This document shows, piece by piece, positions 24,900 to 33,425 of a DNA stretch of 64,000 bases (positions are counted from its first letter, which is position 1; the number at the start of each line of letters is the position of its first letter). The notes under the pieces are model-generated. The model was given only the letters and a program-made list of their open reading frames with translations, searched no databases and was not told where the DNA came from. Both the position numbers and the translations under genes were made by a program. Origin of the DNA: Smithellaceae bacterium. Its GTDB lineage: Bacteria; Desulfobacterota; Syntrophia; Syntrophales; Smithellaceae. The stretch spans positions 114,709-178,708 of the forward strand of contig JAUYFM010000033.1 of NCBI GenBank assembly GCA_030690945.1, in the 5' to 3' direction.

Positions 24900-26735
24900 A
24901 TGGAATTCAAGTATGACATCAGGGATTTGAAATTTATTTTGAAGGAATGGCTGCCGACCGAAGAAGTTCTGGCCTGCGAACGCTTCAAGGGCAATTTCAC
25001 GCTCGACGATGTGGATATGTTGCTCAACGAGGGCTACAAGGTTTCCAAAGAAATCGTCAATCCTATCAACGCGCCGGGCGACAAGATCGGCGTGAAATTT
25101 GAAAAAGGCGAAGTGACACCGGTGCCCGGCTTTAAGGAAGCCTACCAGTTTCTGCAGCAAAACGGCTGGGGCTCGTCGAGTGAATGCATCAAGGTGGAAA
25201 CCGGCATGCCGCTGATGCTTTATAAAGCCAATGCGGAAATCAATACCGCCGCCTGCCCGGCTTTGACCTCCTGCGTGAAGCTGACCTCGGGCGCGGCCAA
25301 CCTGATTCTACGCTTCGGTACTCCCAAAGATGAGCAAATGTTCATTCCCAAAATGCTGGACGGCTACTGGCAGGGGACCATGTGTCTGACCGAACCCAAC
25401 TTTGGTTCGGATACCGGCGATATCATTACCCGTTCTTACCCCACCGATGACCCCCGCATCTGGAAAATCAAGGGCACTAAGATGTTCATTACCGCCGGCG
25501 ATCAGGGCACCTGCGAAAATACAATCCACCTGGTGCTGGCGCGTCCGGAAGGCGCCGCGGCAGGTTCTCCCGGCATCGGGCTTTATATTGTTCCCAAATA
25601 CTGGGTGAACGATGACGGTTCGATGGGCGCATTCAACGACGTGATCACCGCCGGTGTGGAACACAAAATGGGACTGCACGCGCAGGCAACCGCGCTGCTT
25701 AATTTCGGCGACGAAGAAAACTGCCGCGGAATTCTGCTGGGACCCGCTCCGGACGCTAAAGGATTTTCTCAGGGCTTGTCCATGATGTTCCACATGATGA
25801 ACGAATCTCGCATCGGTACCGGGCATAACGCCAATACACAGGGCGCGGCCGCTTACTATTTCGCCTCGCAGTTTGCCACGGAACGTATTCAGGGAAGGCC
25901 GTTCGGTGTCAAAGGGGCCCAGCGCGTGGCAATCATCAAGCACGAAGACATTCGCCGCATGCTGCTGGATATGAAAGCGCATGTGGAAGGCATTCGCGCC
26001 ATGATCTTCAGGGGATTTTATTATTTGGATATTGAAAATAACTCCTCCGATAAAGATAAAGCTAAAAAGTATTCATCCTTTGCCGAGATCCTCACGCCAC
26101 TGGTGAAATGCTACGGTTCGGAAGCGAGTCTCGGTGTCATCGCCCAGGCGATCCAGGTACTGGGTGGTGTCGGCTACACGATGGAATATCCGGTGGAACA
26201 GTATCTGCGCGACTCTAAAATTCTGACCATTTGGGAAGGAACGTCTTTCATTCATGCCAACGACCTGATCGGGCGAAAGATGCGCATGAAAGATGGCATT
26301 CCTTTCGCCGCCTGGATGAAGGATATTAAAGATTTTATCGACGCCAACATGAAAACGGCGGGCTTTGAAAAAGAAATGAATAATCTGGCCAAGGCCTACC
26401 AGGCGGCTGCCGACGTCAAGGCGACGTATGATTCATGGTACGCCAATATGGAAACAAAACGCCAGCTTATTCCGCTTTTTGCCATCCGGGCCTTGTTTGT
26501 TTTCTCTCAGGTATACGTCGCGATGTGTCTGATGGATCAGGCGTTGATTGCTGCGAAGAAAGTCGCGGGGTTAAAAGCAGGCGATGCGGATTACAATTAC
26601 TACCATGGAAAAATCGCATCGGCCAGATATTATCTGAACAACATTCTGCCCGGGACGTCCACCACCGCCGCTCTGATCAGGAGCGAAGAAGATTCGGTGC
26701 TCACGTGCCCCGAAGAGGCGTTGGTGGTAAGTTAG
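24900..26735 (+). CDS. Acyl-CoA dehydrogenase, long (about 600-residue) type
   Basis: 611 residues of the FadE5-like class with an N-terminal extra helix domain (FKYDIRDLKFILKEWL), the FAD/substrate motif MCLTEPNFGSDTG, the GVEHKMGLHAQAT stretch, and the base region YLRDSKILTIWEGTSFIHA with the catalytic glutamate in WEGTS. A C-terminal extension (about 470-611) is typical of the class. It oxidises saturated acyl-CoA to enoyl-CoA, with electrons passing to ETF. A clear ribosome-binding site (GGGGGGAA) precedes ATG 24900. It is followed by a thiolase, so a beta-oxidation unit is likely. Confidence 0.92.
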   Translation: MEFKYDIRDLKFILKEWLPTEEVLACERFKGNFTLDDVDMLLNEGYKVSKEIVNPINAPGDKIGVKFEKGEVTPVPGFKEAYQFLQQNGWGSSSECIKVETGMPLMLYKANAEINTAACPALTSCVKLTSGAANLILRFGTPKDEQMFIPKMLDGYWQGTMCLTEPNFGSDTGDIITRSYPTDDPRIWKIKGTKMFITAGDQGTCENTIHLVLARPEGAAAGSPGIGLYIVPKYWVNDDGSMGAFNDVITAGVEHKMGLHAQATALLNFGDEENCRGILLGPAPDAKGFSQGLSMMFHMMNESRIGTGHNANTQGAAAYYFASQFATERIQGRPFGVKGAQRVAIIKHEDIRRMLLDMKAHVEGIRAMIFRGFYYLDIENNSSDKDKAKKYSSFAEILTPLVKCYGSEASLGVIAQAIQVLGGVGYTMEYPVEQYLRDSKILTIWEGTSFIHANDLIGRKMRMKDGIPFAAWMKDIKDFIDANMKTAGFEKEMNNLAKAYQAAADVKATYDSWYANMETKRQLIPLFAIRALFVFSQVYVAMCLMDQALIAAKKVAGLKAGDADYNYYHGKIASARYYLNNILPGTSTTAALIRSEEDSVLTCPEEALVVS

Positions 26736-26763
26736 TGCTGACAAATAAAAGAAACTCTAAGCC

Positions 26764-26846
26764 CCCCTCCCTTGATGGGAGGGGCAGGGGGCGGGTGAAA
26801 GCTTAAGTTGCCCCCTCCCCTTAATCCCCTCCCGCCAAGGGAGGGG
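26764..26846. repeat. GC-rich intergenic palindromes, family B
   Basis: CCCCTCCC/GGGAGGGG hairpins occur twice, at 26764-26784 and 26826-26846, in mutually inverted flanking context, between the acyl-CoA dehydrogenase and thiolase genes. They look like a dispersed repeat pair. An in-frame reading upstream of the thiolase runs through this DNA and should not be counted as coding. Confidence 0.7.
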
Positions 26847-26891
26847 AAGAGTTTTAGGAGAACCTTAGAATATCAATATTGGGAGAAATAT

Positions 26892-28076
26892 ATGAAAGAT
26901 ATTTACATGGTGGAAAGTGTGCGCACAGGTATTGCCAAGGCCGGAAAAAGTTCCTGGTTTACCCATCTGCGCGCCGATGACCTGTCCGCGCTGGTGATGA
27001 ATGAAGCCATCCGCCGCGCCGGGATTGAAGGCACGAAAGATCAGATTGACGATGTCATCTGGGGCGGAACCGCTCTAATGAAAGATATGGGTTCCAACAT
27101 CGGCCGCTTAGCGGGCATTATGGCGGGACTGCCTTACAGCGTGCCGGGGTGCACGGTGGACCGATTTTGCTCATCAGGGCTGCAAGCAATAGCTTTCGCT
27201 GTCGCCTCGATCAATATGGGCTGGGCGGATCTGATCCTGGCGGGTGGCGTGCAGCACATGACGCATATCCCCATGGGCACAATGTCTGATCCGAATCCAC
27301 GCCTGAAAGAATTTACCGATCCGCAGATGGTCTCGATGGGCTATACGGCGGAAATGGTTGCGCGCAAATACGGCATTACCCGTAAAGAGCAGGACGAGAT
27401 GGCTGTGGAAAGCCATGCCAAAGCGCATGAGGCCACGCAGAAGGGATTATTTAAAGAAGAAATTCTGCCGATAGAAGCGGAGGTGCCGCAGGAAGACGGC
27501 TCGACCAAAAAGATGATGGTGGACCGTGATCAGGGTATTCGGCCGACCACCACCATGGAATCACTCGCCAAGCTCGAACCGGTTTTCATCAAAGACGAAA
27601 AAGGCACGGTCACGGCCGGCAACTCCAGCCAGACCAATGATGCCGCCGCCTGCGTTGTGATAGCCAGCAAGGAAAAGTGCGAACAGCTCGGTCTGAAGCC
27701 AAAAATGAGGCTGGTGGAATTCGCCGTTGTCGGTGTTGATCCGGCGTATATGGGCATTGGTCCGGCGCTCGCCATTCCCAAAGCGTTGAAAAAAGCGGGT
27801 CTGAAAAAAGAAGACATCGGTCTTTGGGAAGTGAATGAAGCCTTCGCCGCACAGGCTGTTTATTGTACGAAAGAGCTGGGCATCCGCAATCACAAACTGC
27901 TCAATCCCAAAGGCAGCGGCATATCGCTTGGGCACCCATTGGGCTGCACCGGCGCCAGAATTGCCACAACCATCATGCACGAAATGCCTTTCTACGGCGT
28001 CAAATACGCGGTTGAAAGCATGTGCATCGGCCACGGCCAGGGTGCAGCAGCCATCTGGGAGTGGGTTGGAAAGTAG
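26892..28076 (+). CDS. Acetyl-CoA acyltransferase (thiolase)
   Basis: Start set at ATG 26892 (MKDIYMVESVRTG), which has a GGGAGA site 8 nt upstream; upstream in-frame sequence is repeat DNA. 394 residues. Catalytic cysteine C93 in VDRFCSSGLQAIA, NEAFAAQ, GHPLGCTGAR and a C-terminal CIGHGQGAA with the second cysteine. This is a classical FadA-like thiolase, different from the one at 18950. It probably completes beta-oxidation with the acyl-CoA dehydrogenase just upstream. Confidence 0.93.
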   Translation: MKDIYMVESVRTGIAKAGKSSWFTHLRADDLSALVMNEAIRRAGIEGTKDQIDDVIWGGTALMKDMGSNIGRLAGIMAGLPYSVPGCTVDRFCSSGLQAIAFAVASINMGWADLILAGGVQHMTHIPMGTMSDPNPRLKEFTDPQMVSMGYTAEMVARKYGITRKEQDEMAVESHAKAHEATQKGLFKEEILPIEAEVPQEDGSTKKMMVDRDQGIRPTTTMESLAKLEPVFIKDEKGTVTAGNSSQTNDAAACVVIASKEKCEQLGLKPKMRLVEFAVVGVDPAYMGIGPALAIPKALKKAGLKKEDIGLWEVNEAFAAQAVYCTKELGIRNHKLLNPKGSGISLGHPLGCTGARIATTIMHEMPFYGVKYAVESMCIGHGQGAAAIWEWVGK

Positions 28077-28088
28077 GTTTGATTTGTA

Positions 28089-28109
28089 GGGGCGGGGTTT
28101 TCCCGCCCC
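28089..28109. repeat. GC-rich hairpin between thiolase and ThDP gene
   Basis: GGGGCGGG (28089-28096) and CCCGCCCC (28102-28109) with a T-rich loop, preceded by TTTGTA as in family A elements. It lies in the short gap before the ThDP enzyme gene and could act as an attenuator or a dispersed repeat. Confidence 0.55.
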
Positions 28110-28133
28110 TTGGATTTATACAAGGAGAACTAT

Positions 28134-29687
28134 ATGACTGGTGCGGAAATGATTTTAAAGACGGCGGCGGATGCGGGGGTGGAAATTTGTTTTGCCAATC
28201 CGGGAACCACGGAACTGCCGCTGGTTGCGGCTTTTGATACGGTCAAAAATATCCGGCCCGTGCTGGGCCTTTTTGAAGGGGTTTGTACGGGCGCGGCTGA
28301 CGGCTATGGCCGGATCAAACAAAAACCGGCCATGACGGTTTTACATCTGGGGCCGGGATTCGCCAATGGCATTGCCAATCTCCATAACGCGCGGCGCGCC
28401 CGATCACCGGTTCTGAATATCATCGGCGAACATACCACGTGGATTCGGCCTTACGATCCGCCGTTGAATATGGACATCGCGCCGCTGGCCCGCACGGTAT
28501 CGGGCTGGCAAAAAGAAAGCACCTCGGCCGATCAGTTATCGCATGACACAGCCGAAGCCATTGCCGCTTCTCTCTACGGTCAGATCGCCACTATGATCGT
28601 TCCCGCCGATCACCAATCCGCAACCTGCAAAACGGAAGAGATCGCGCGAGTTCAATTTTCATTTGATGCCGTGGATGAGGAGATGATTCCACATGCCGTC
28701 TCAATGATCCAAGAAGCCCAAAACCCCGCCTTAATTCTTGGGGACAGAGCTCTGCGCCAACAGGGACTGGCGGCGGCGGCGCAAATTAAAGCGAAAACCG
28801 GCTGCGATCTTTTGATGATCACCTTCCCCTCGTATTTTGATGCAGGTGTTGGCTTGCCCGTCTTGAAGCGTATTCCCTACTTTCCCGGACAGGCACAAAA
28901 ATTTCTTGCCCGTTACGACGCCTTTGTCATGGTGGGCGCTTCCGAACCTAATGCTTTCTTCGGCTATGCGGGAGGTGTAACTTCCTTTTTACCGGAAAAG
29001 TCTCCCCGTATCCGTATCGACACCCTAAAGCAAGATGCAGGGCTTGTCCTCGAAGCGCTTGCCGCGGCTCTTGGACCTGCCGTTGGACAAAACGAGCTCC
29101 GTCCGGTGCTGGCTCAATATGCGATACCGGCCTTGCCGGCCGGTCATTTGAATGCCCAGAAAATGTGCGAGGTGATTGCCGCCCTCCAGCCGGAGCATTG
29201 CATTGTGGTCGAAGAAGGCGTGTCTTCCGGCGCTTACTATTACACTCACTCACCATACCTAAACCCATACAGCCATATGACGCTCACCGGCGGCGCAATC
29301 GGTATGGGCATACCCTTGGCGCTGGGTGCTGCGCTTGCCGCGCCGGATCGCCAAGTCATCGATATTCAGGCCGACGGCAGCGCCATGTACACACTGCAGG
29401 CGCTCTGGTCGCAGGCGCATGAAAAGACGAAGGTAATTACCGTAATATGCTCCAATCGCAAATACTTCACCATTGAGCTGGAATGCCTGCGGGCCGGGTA
29501 TAAAACTCTGGGTAAAGAAGCAAGCTCTCTGATGAAACTGGATCAACCGACTTTGGATTGGGTGAGCCTAAGCCGCGGCATGGGCGTTCCCGCCGCATCC
29601 GTTAACACGGCGGAGGCATTTATCAGGGAATTTCAAACGGCATTGAAAGAACCGGGGCCTTATTTAATTGAAGCGGTGCTGGAGTAA
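28134..29687 (+). CDS. Thiamine diphosphate-dependent enzyme, acetolactate synthase/benzoylformate decarboxylase family
   Basis: Start set at ATG 28134 behind AAGGAGA, giving 517 residues. The ThDP-activating glutamate is E48 (GLFEGVCTGAADGYGR), and the diphosphate/metal site is in IDIQADGSAMYTLQALWSQA with the following asparagine in CSNRKYF. The protein is shorter than catabolic acetolactate synthases and lacks an obvious regulatory subunit gene nearby. It could be a 2-keto-acid decarboxylase or carboligase; the reaction is not assignable. It sits between a thiolase and a quinone-oxidoreductase-like gene (gap of 4 bp), so it belongs to their transcription unit. Confidence 0.85.
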   Translation: MTGAEMILKTAADAGVEICFANPGTTELPLVAAFDTVKNIRPVLGLFEGVCTGAADGYGRIKQKPAMTVLHLGPGFANGIANLHNARRARSPVLNIIGEHTTWIRPYDPPLNMDIAPLARTVSGWQKESTSADQLSHDTAEAIAASLYGQIATMIVPADHQSATCKTEEIARVQFSFDAVDEEMIPHAVSMIQEAQNPALILGDRALRQQGLAAAAQIKAKTGCDLLMITFPSYFDAGVGLPVLKRIPYFPGQAQKFLARYDAFVMVGASEPNAFFGYAGGVTSFLPEKSPRIRIDTLKQDAGLVLEALAAALGPAVGQNELRPVLAQYAIPALPAGHLNAQKMCEVIAALQPEHCIVVEEGVSSGAYYYTHSPYLNPYSHMTLTGGAIGMGIPLALGAALAAPDRQVIDIQADGSAMYTLQALWSQAHEKTKVITVICSNRKYFTIELECLRAGYKTLGKEASSLMKLDQPTLDWVSLSRGMGVPAASVNTAEAFIREFQTALKEPGPYLIEAVLE

Positions 29688-29691
29688 TGAA

Positions 29692-30687
29692 ATGAAAGAC
29701 ACCATGAAGTATATCGATCACGGACAGGGAGGCCCTGCCTCCTGCATGCAGATCAAACAAGCGCCTCTACCGCAACCGAAAGCAGGCGAAGTTTTAATTG
29801 AAGTCGCCTATGCGGGCGTCAACAGGCCTGATGTCTTCCAGCGCATGGGAGCATATCCGCCTCCGCCCGGCGCCTCACCCGTTTTGGGATTGGAAGTTGC
29901 AGGACTGATCGTGGCCAAACCCAATGACGTAACCCAATGGCAGATTGGAGACGTTGTGTGTGCTCTCACGCAGGGCGGCGGCTATGCCGAATACTGTGCC
30001 GTGCCCGCATCTCAGTGCCTTCCAATCCCGCAGGGTTTATCGCTGGCCGAAGCTTCGGCGCTGCCGGAAAACTACTTTACCGTCTGGTCGAATGTCTTTG
30101 AACGAAGCGGCCTGAAAGCGGGAGAAAATTTTCTGGCACACGGCGGCGCGGGAGGCATTGGCTATACGGCCATTCAACTGGCCAAGGCCTTCGGCGCGAA
30201 AGTCTTTACAACCGTTTCCGGGGATGACCAGATCAAAGCCGTTCAAAAACTGGGTGCGGATGTCGTGCTGGATTATTCAACACAAGACTGGGCGCAGGAG
30301 GTCGCCGCTCTCGCGGGCGCGCAAGGTATTAACTGCATCCTGGATTTTGTGGGCGGCCCTTATATTCAGAAGAACCTGAAGCTTCTGGCCAGAAACGGAC
30401 GGCTGGTGCAAATCGCTTTTCTGCAGGGCTCCAGGATCGAACTGGATTGCCTGCCGATCCTGACCAAAAATCTGACTTTCACCGGCTCAATGCTTCGTCC
30501 CCGTTCCATCGAAGAAAAAGCCGCTATCGCAAAAGCCCTGCTGGAAAATGTCTGGCCGCTCTTTGCCGCAAAAAAATTAAGTGTGCTGATTTCCGCCGTC
30601 TTTCCGCTTGCCGAAGCCGCAAAAGCCCATGATCTGATGGAATCCTCCGAGCATATCGGAAAGATTGTGTTGAAGGTGATTCAATAG
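29692..30687 (+). CDS. Zinc-independent MDR oxidoreductase (NADPH:quinone reductase/enoyl reductase-like)
   Basis: Start set at ATG 29692, 4 bp after the ThDP gene stop; 331 residues. The medium-chain dehydrogenase fold is shown by YAGVNRPDVFQRMGAYPPPPG (quinone reductase/PIG3 signature), VLGLEVAGLIV and the nucleotide-binding HGGAGGIGYTAIQLAKAFGA. Structural zinc cysteines are absent. PIG3/Qor-like members reduce quinones or 2-enoyl substrates with NADPH. In this setting an enoyl-thioester or enone reductase role is possible. It ends the rightward CoA block. Confidence 0.9.
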   Translation: MKDTMKYIDHGQGGPASCMQIKQAPLPQPKAGEVLIEVAYAGVNRPDVFQRMGAYPPPPGASPVLGLEVAGLIVAKPNDVTQWQIGDVVCALTQGGGYAEYCAVPASQCLPIPQGLSLAEASALPENYFTVWSNVFERSGLKAGENFLAHGGAGGIGYTAIQLAKAFGAKVFTTVSGDDQIKAVQKLGADVVLDYSTQDWAQEVAALAGAQGINCILDFVGGPYIQKNLKLLARNGRLVQIAFLQGSRIELDCLPILTKNLTFTGSMLRPRSIEEKAAIAKALLENVWPLFAAKKLSVLISAVFPLAEAAKAHDLMESSEHIGKIVLKVIQ

Positions 30688-30799
30688 AATATCAGTGAAA
30701 CATTATTGACTTGTCGGGAAGATTGGCTTATTGTCTAGCTGAATTTGATCACAAGCTTAAAGCAGGCGGAGGCACTGACTGCTGCAGTTGTTAAAAAAT

Positions 30800-31099
30800 A
30801 TGAAATTAAAAATAGACATACCGGAAGAAAAAATTATCGAATTCTGCCGGCACAATTCCATTCGTAAACTGGCATTTTTGGGCTCGGTGTTGCGGGCTGA
30901 CTTTTCGCCTGAAAGCGATATAGACGTATTGGTGGAATTTGAACTCGACGCAAAGGTAGGGCTTCAATTTTTCAAAATGGAACAGGAACTATCAGAAATT
31001 CTCGGACGGAAAGTTGATTTGAGTACAACCGGATTCCTGAGTAAATATTTTCGAGAAAAAATTGTTGCGGAAGCAGAGGTCCTCTATGACGCAGCATGA
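30800..31099 (+). CDS. MNT-type minimal nucleotidyltransferase (orphan antitoxin-like)
   Basis: About 99 residues (ATG 30800; an upstream ATG at 30788 in the same frame is also possible). The nucleotidyltransferase motif is complete: GSVLRADFSPESDIDVLVEF, with the two metal-binding aspartates DID and a downstream acidic strand (KVDLSTTGFL). MNT proteins usually pair with a HEPN (HepT) toxin, which they adenylylate. No HEPN gene follows; the gene runs straight into repeat DNA at 31093, which suggests loss of the partner. Confidence 0.85.
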   Translation: MKLKIDIPEEKIIEFCRHNSIRKLAFLGSVLRADFSPESDIDVLVEFELDAKVGLQFFKMEQELSEILGRKVDLSTTGFLSKYFREKIVAEAEVLYDAA

Positions 31100-31133
31100 C
31101 TGTTCAAATTAAGTGTTGTGTCCCCGGAATTCC
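31093..31133. repeat. Repeat R1 (direct repeat with R2, inverted copy at 32501)
   Basis: 31 bases at 31093-31123 recur identically at 31314-31344; 27 bases at 31107-31133 recur inverted at 32501-32527. The unit contains AATTAAGTGTTGTGTCC and an EcoRI-like palindrome GGAATTCC. Such GTGTCCCCGGAATTC units resemble dispersed REP-type elements known near RAYT transposases in deltaproteobacterial genomes; no transposase is present here. Confidence 0.8.
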
Positions 31134-31592
31134 CGCCCCGGAATTCCCGGACAGAATGTCCGGATAGGTATCACCGTGGCGGGGCAGATCGGCTATGCGG
31201 ACATTTATCCGGACGTAATGTCCAGGTAAGAACCGAAAAAGAGGTCAGCAGAAGGAATTGGAAACAGCCACTCATTTACGGTGAACTAATCAGTGGCTGT
31301 CCCTGATTATCCCAGCATGACTGTTCAAATTAAGTGTTGTGTCCCAGAATTCCTGCAGAATTCCTGCAGAATTCCTGACGAAAGGGACGGAAACAGATAA
31401 GCCAGCCTAAAGAGGTTATTGCCAGTGCTCTACTCTACCCGGAATTCCTATTGCCTATTCCACATTGTTTTCTATAACTACATTATCACTTGACTAAAAC
31501 GTTGGGACAGTGATGATTATATTTATAACTATAATCTGGAAAAAGAAAATAAAACAACTTGTAAAACATGACTACAATCTTGAAGGGGATGT
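31134..31592. other. Repeat-rich gene-free stretch
   Basis: No gene seen. It holds short inverted repeats built from CCGGACA/TGTCCGG and ATCCGGACGTAATGTCC around 31147-31230, three copies of AGAATTCCTGC near 31345-31375, the R2 repeat, and an AT-rich tail that probably carries the promoter of the beta-propeller gene. Confidence 0.6.
31314..31344. repeat. Repeat R2
   Basis: Second direct copy of the 31-bp unit at 31093-31123, followed by a partly tandem AGAATTCCTGC tract. Confidence 0.8.
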
Positions 31593-32525
31593 ATGAAGAT
31601 GTTTAAGCGTAAAAGTGCAGGGCTGTGGATTGTCGTTATAATTATCATATTAATGTGTAGCGAAGCCATGGCAGATAATACTATCGTAACAATCAATGAA
31701 TCTGAAACATTTTTCGCCGAAATGAATAGAACAATGAAAAAAAATGGTTTTAGAATAAGCCCAGACTTAAAGCGATTGGCATGTTTTACTTGGTCGTGGG
31801 GAAAACAATCGATCGTCGTGGATGGCCGGCGAGGGAAAGAGTATTATGATATAGGTTACGGTGCTCTCGCCTTCAGCCCGAACAGCAAACGCGTGGCCTA
31901 TGTTGCCGGAACTGCCAATAAGAGATTTGTCGTAGTGGATGGACAGGAAGGAAAGCATTATGACGGCATTCATGTTCATCTTTTTACTCTTCTCTCTGGA
32001 AATACAGGCGCGCCTGACCTCATCTTCAGCCCGGACAGCAAACGCGTGGCTTACATTGCCGCAATAGGAAACAAACGCTTATATAAGTATATTGACGGAA
32101 CCGGCGAAAAGATGTTTTCCGTCGTGGATGGCAAGGAAGGAAAACACTATGATTTTGTATGCTCAACCATTTTCAGTCCGGATAGCCGAAGCCTTGCCTA
32201 TCTCGCTATGAAAGGTGACAAGTATTTTATCGTCGTGGATGGTCAAGAAGGTAAGCAGTATTATCAGATAGGTGTTCTTAAATTCAGCCCGGACAGCAAA
32301 CGCCTTGCCTATATTGCCACTGATACAAATGGCAAGGTTTTTTCAGTTGTGGATGGTCAAGAAGGTAAGCAGTATGATAATATACATTCTGTCATATTTA
32401 GTCCAGACAGCAAGAACATAGCCTCTATTGCTACCAATGCAGACGGAAAGATTTTTTCAGTCGTAGATGGTCAAGAAGGGAAGCCTTATTATGATATAAG
32501 GGAATTCCGGGGACACAACACTTAA
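31593..32525 (+). CDS. Secreted WD40/TolB-like beta-propeller protein, C-terminus lies in repeat DNA
   Basis: 310 residues with an N-terminal signal sequence (hydrophobic residues 10-25, likely cleaved near SEAMA-D) and six repeats of the type FSPDSKRVAYIA … VVDGQEGKHYD, i.e. blades of a TolB/DPP6-like propeller exported to the periplasm. Six blades is short for a closed propeller. The last eight codons (EFRGHNT and stop) are encoded by the inverted repeat at 32501-32527, so the gene has probably been truncated or re-ended by that element. AT-rich composition differs from the CoA genes to the left. Function unknown. Confidence 0.75.
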   Translation: MKMFKRKSAGLWIVVIIIILMCSEAMADNTIVTINESETFFAEMNRTMKKNGFRISPDLKRLACFTWSWGKQSIVVDGRRGKEYYDIGYGALAFSPNSKRVAYVAGTANKRFVVVDGQEGKHYDGIHVHLFTLLSGNTGAPDLIFSPDSKRVAYIAAIGNKRLYKYIDGTGEKMFSVVDGKEGKHYDFVCSTIFSPDSRSLAYLAMKGDKYFIVVDGQEGKQYYQIGVLKFSPDSKRLAYIATDTNGKVFSVVDGQEGKQYDNIHSVIFSPDSKNIASIATNADGKIFSVVDGQEGKPYYDIREFRGHNT

Positions 32526-32527
32526 TT
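32501..32527. repeat. Inverted copy of repeat R1
   Basis: Bases 32501-32527 are the exact reverse complement of 31107-31133 (27 of 27). The two copies bracket a 1.4-kb segment containing the propeller gene, and this copy supplies its stop codon. Confidence 0.85.
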
Positions 32528-32612
32528 CGGCCCCTTTAAAGATAAGGGGTCAAATATTCTCCCCCTAAAAATTGTCACCAAAAACAGCGCATACCCTTAT
32601 CATTCGTTGCTT

Positions 32613-32966
32613 TCATACTTCTCGAGGTTCGGTTAGCAACTTTATGCCATCAAGAACTTCTGTCATTCTTTTTTTTGACACTTGGCCTATTTTTTCAACC
32701 AAATCACTTTTATTTACTGTGAAAATTTGGGAGATATTAACAATGCTTTTTCTGGGTAGATTCGCTTCGTCTTTGTTCAACAGCACATTGCCGGGGGCAT
32801 TTGCCCGAATCAGATTTGATGTAAGCGAGCAAACTACAATAGTACTAATTCGGCTGGCATTAAATAAATTGTTTTGAATTACGATATGTGGATGACGATA
32901 TCCCGGCTCTGAGCCTTTGGGATCAGAAAGGCTCACCCAATATATTTCACCTTGTCTGATTACCAT
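32613..32966 (-). CDS. PemK/MazF-type mRNA interferase toxin
   Basis: 117 residues with the MazF fold signature: N-terminal GEIYWVSLSDPKGSEPGYRHPHIVIQ, then FNASRISTIVVCSLTSN, and the C-terminal ISQIFTVNKSDL segment. MazF toxins cut single-stranded mRNA at short motifs. Its start overlaps the end of the upstream ribbon-helix-helix gene by 7 bp, the standard antitoxin-toxin layout. Confidence 0.9.
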   Translation of the reverse strand: MVIRQGEIYWVSLSDPKGSEPGYRHPHIVIQNNLFNASRISTIVVCSLTSNLIRANAPGNVLLNKDEANLPRKSIVNISQIFTVNKSDLVEKIGQVSKKRMTEVLDGIKLLTEPREV

Positions 32967-33217
32967 GATTCTTGCCCGACAATTTTAGAATGCTTGGCCC
33001 GCATGGATTTTGAAATTACTTGTTCCTCCTCGCCCGGAAAGTCATCATACGCCTTATTTAATTGTTCAAGCAAGGATTGATTTTCTCTTATTTTTATATA
33101 GTCCCGCACCGCCAGAGCAAATACTTTGCTGCGGGAAATATGCATGTCACTAGCTAAATTATTGACTTTTAAAAGTAATTCTTCGTCCAATGATATTGCA
33201 GTTTTGACGCTTTGCAT
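32960..33217 (-). CDS. Ribbon-helix-helix antitoxin for the MazF-like toxin
   Basis: Start set at ATG 33217 (MQSVKTAISLDEELL), with GAGG 8-9 nt upstream; 85 residues. The N-terminal ribbon-helix-helix (KTAISLDEELLLKVNNLA…ISRSKVFALAVRDYI) binds DNA and autoregulates the pair, while the acidic C-terminal tail (DDFPGEEEQ) is expected to bind and block the toxin. The TATACC-containing direct motifs upstream (33244-33266) may be the operator. Confidence 0.88.
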   Translation of the reverse strand: MQSVKTAISLDEELLLKVNNLASDMHISRSKVFALAVRDYIKIRENQSLLEQLNKAYDDFPGEEEQVISKSMRAKHSKIVGQESW

Positions 33218-33425
33218 AAAACACCTCAATTTATGTAATCTTTTTATACCATTTTTTATACCTTTGTCAATACTATTTTGGCCCTTTCTTTATCTCCTGT
33301 TCAAGAATAATTTTGCTCAAGAAATTGATATTGGCAAGCATGATATTTCTGGAATCTGTCCCCGGAATCTCCCCGCCTCTCTGGTATAGCAAAATCCGCA
33401 TACGAGGGTAGGCTCTTCACAGGAA

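Noticed and set aside
26808..26891. N-terminal extension of the thiolase at 26892
   Set aside because: The extra 28 codons are GC-rich repeat DNA, and ATG 26892 has its own ribosome-binding site and the conserved thiolase start.
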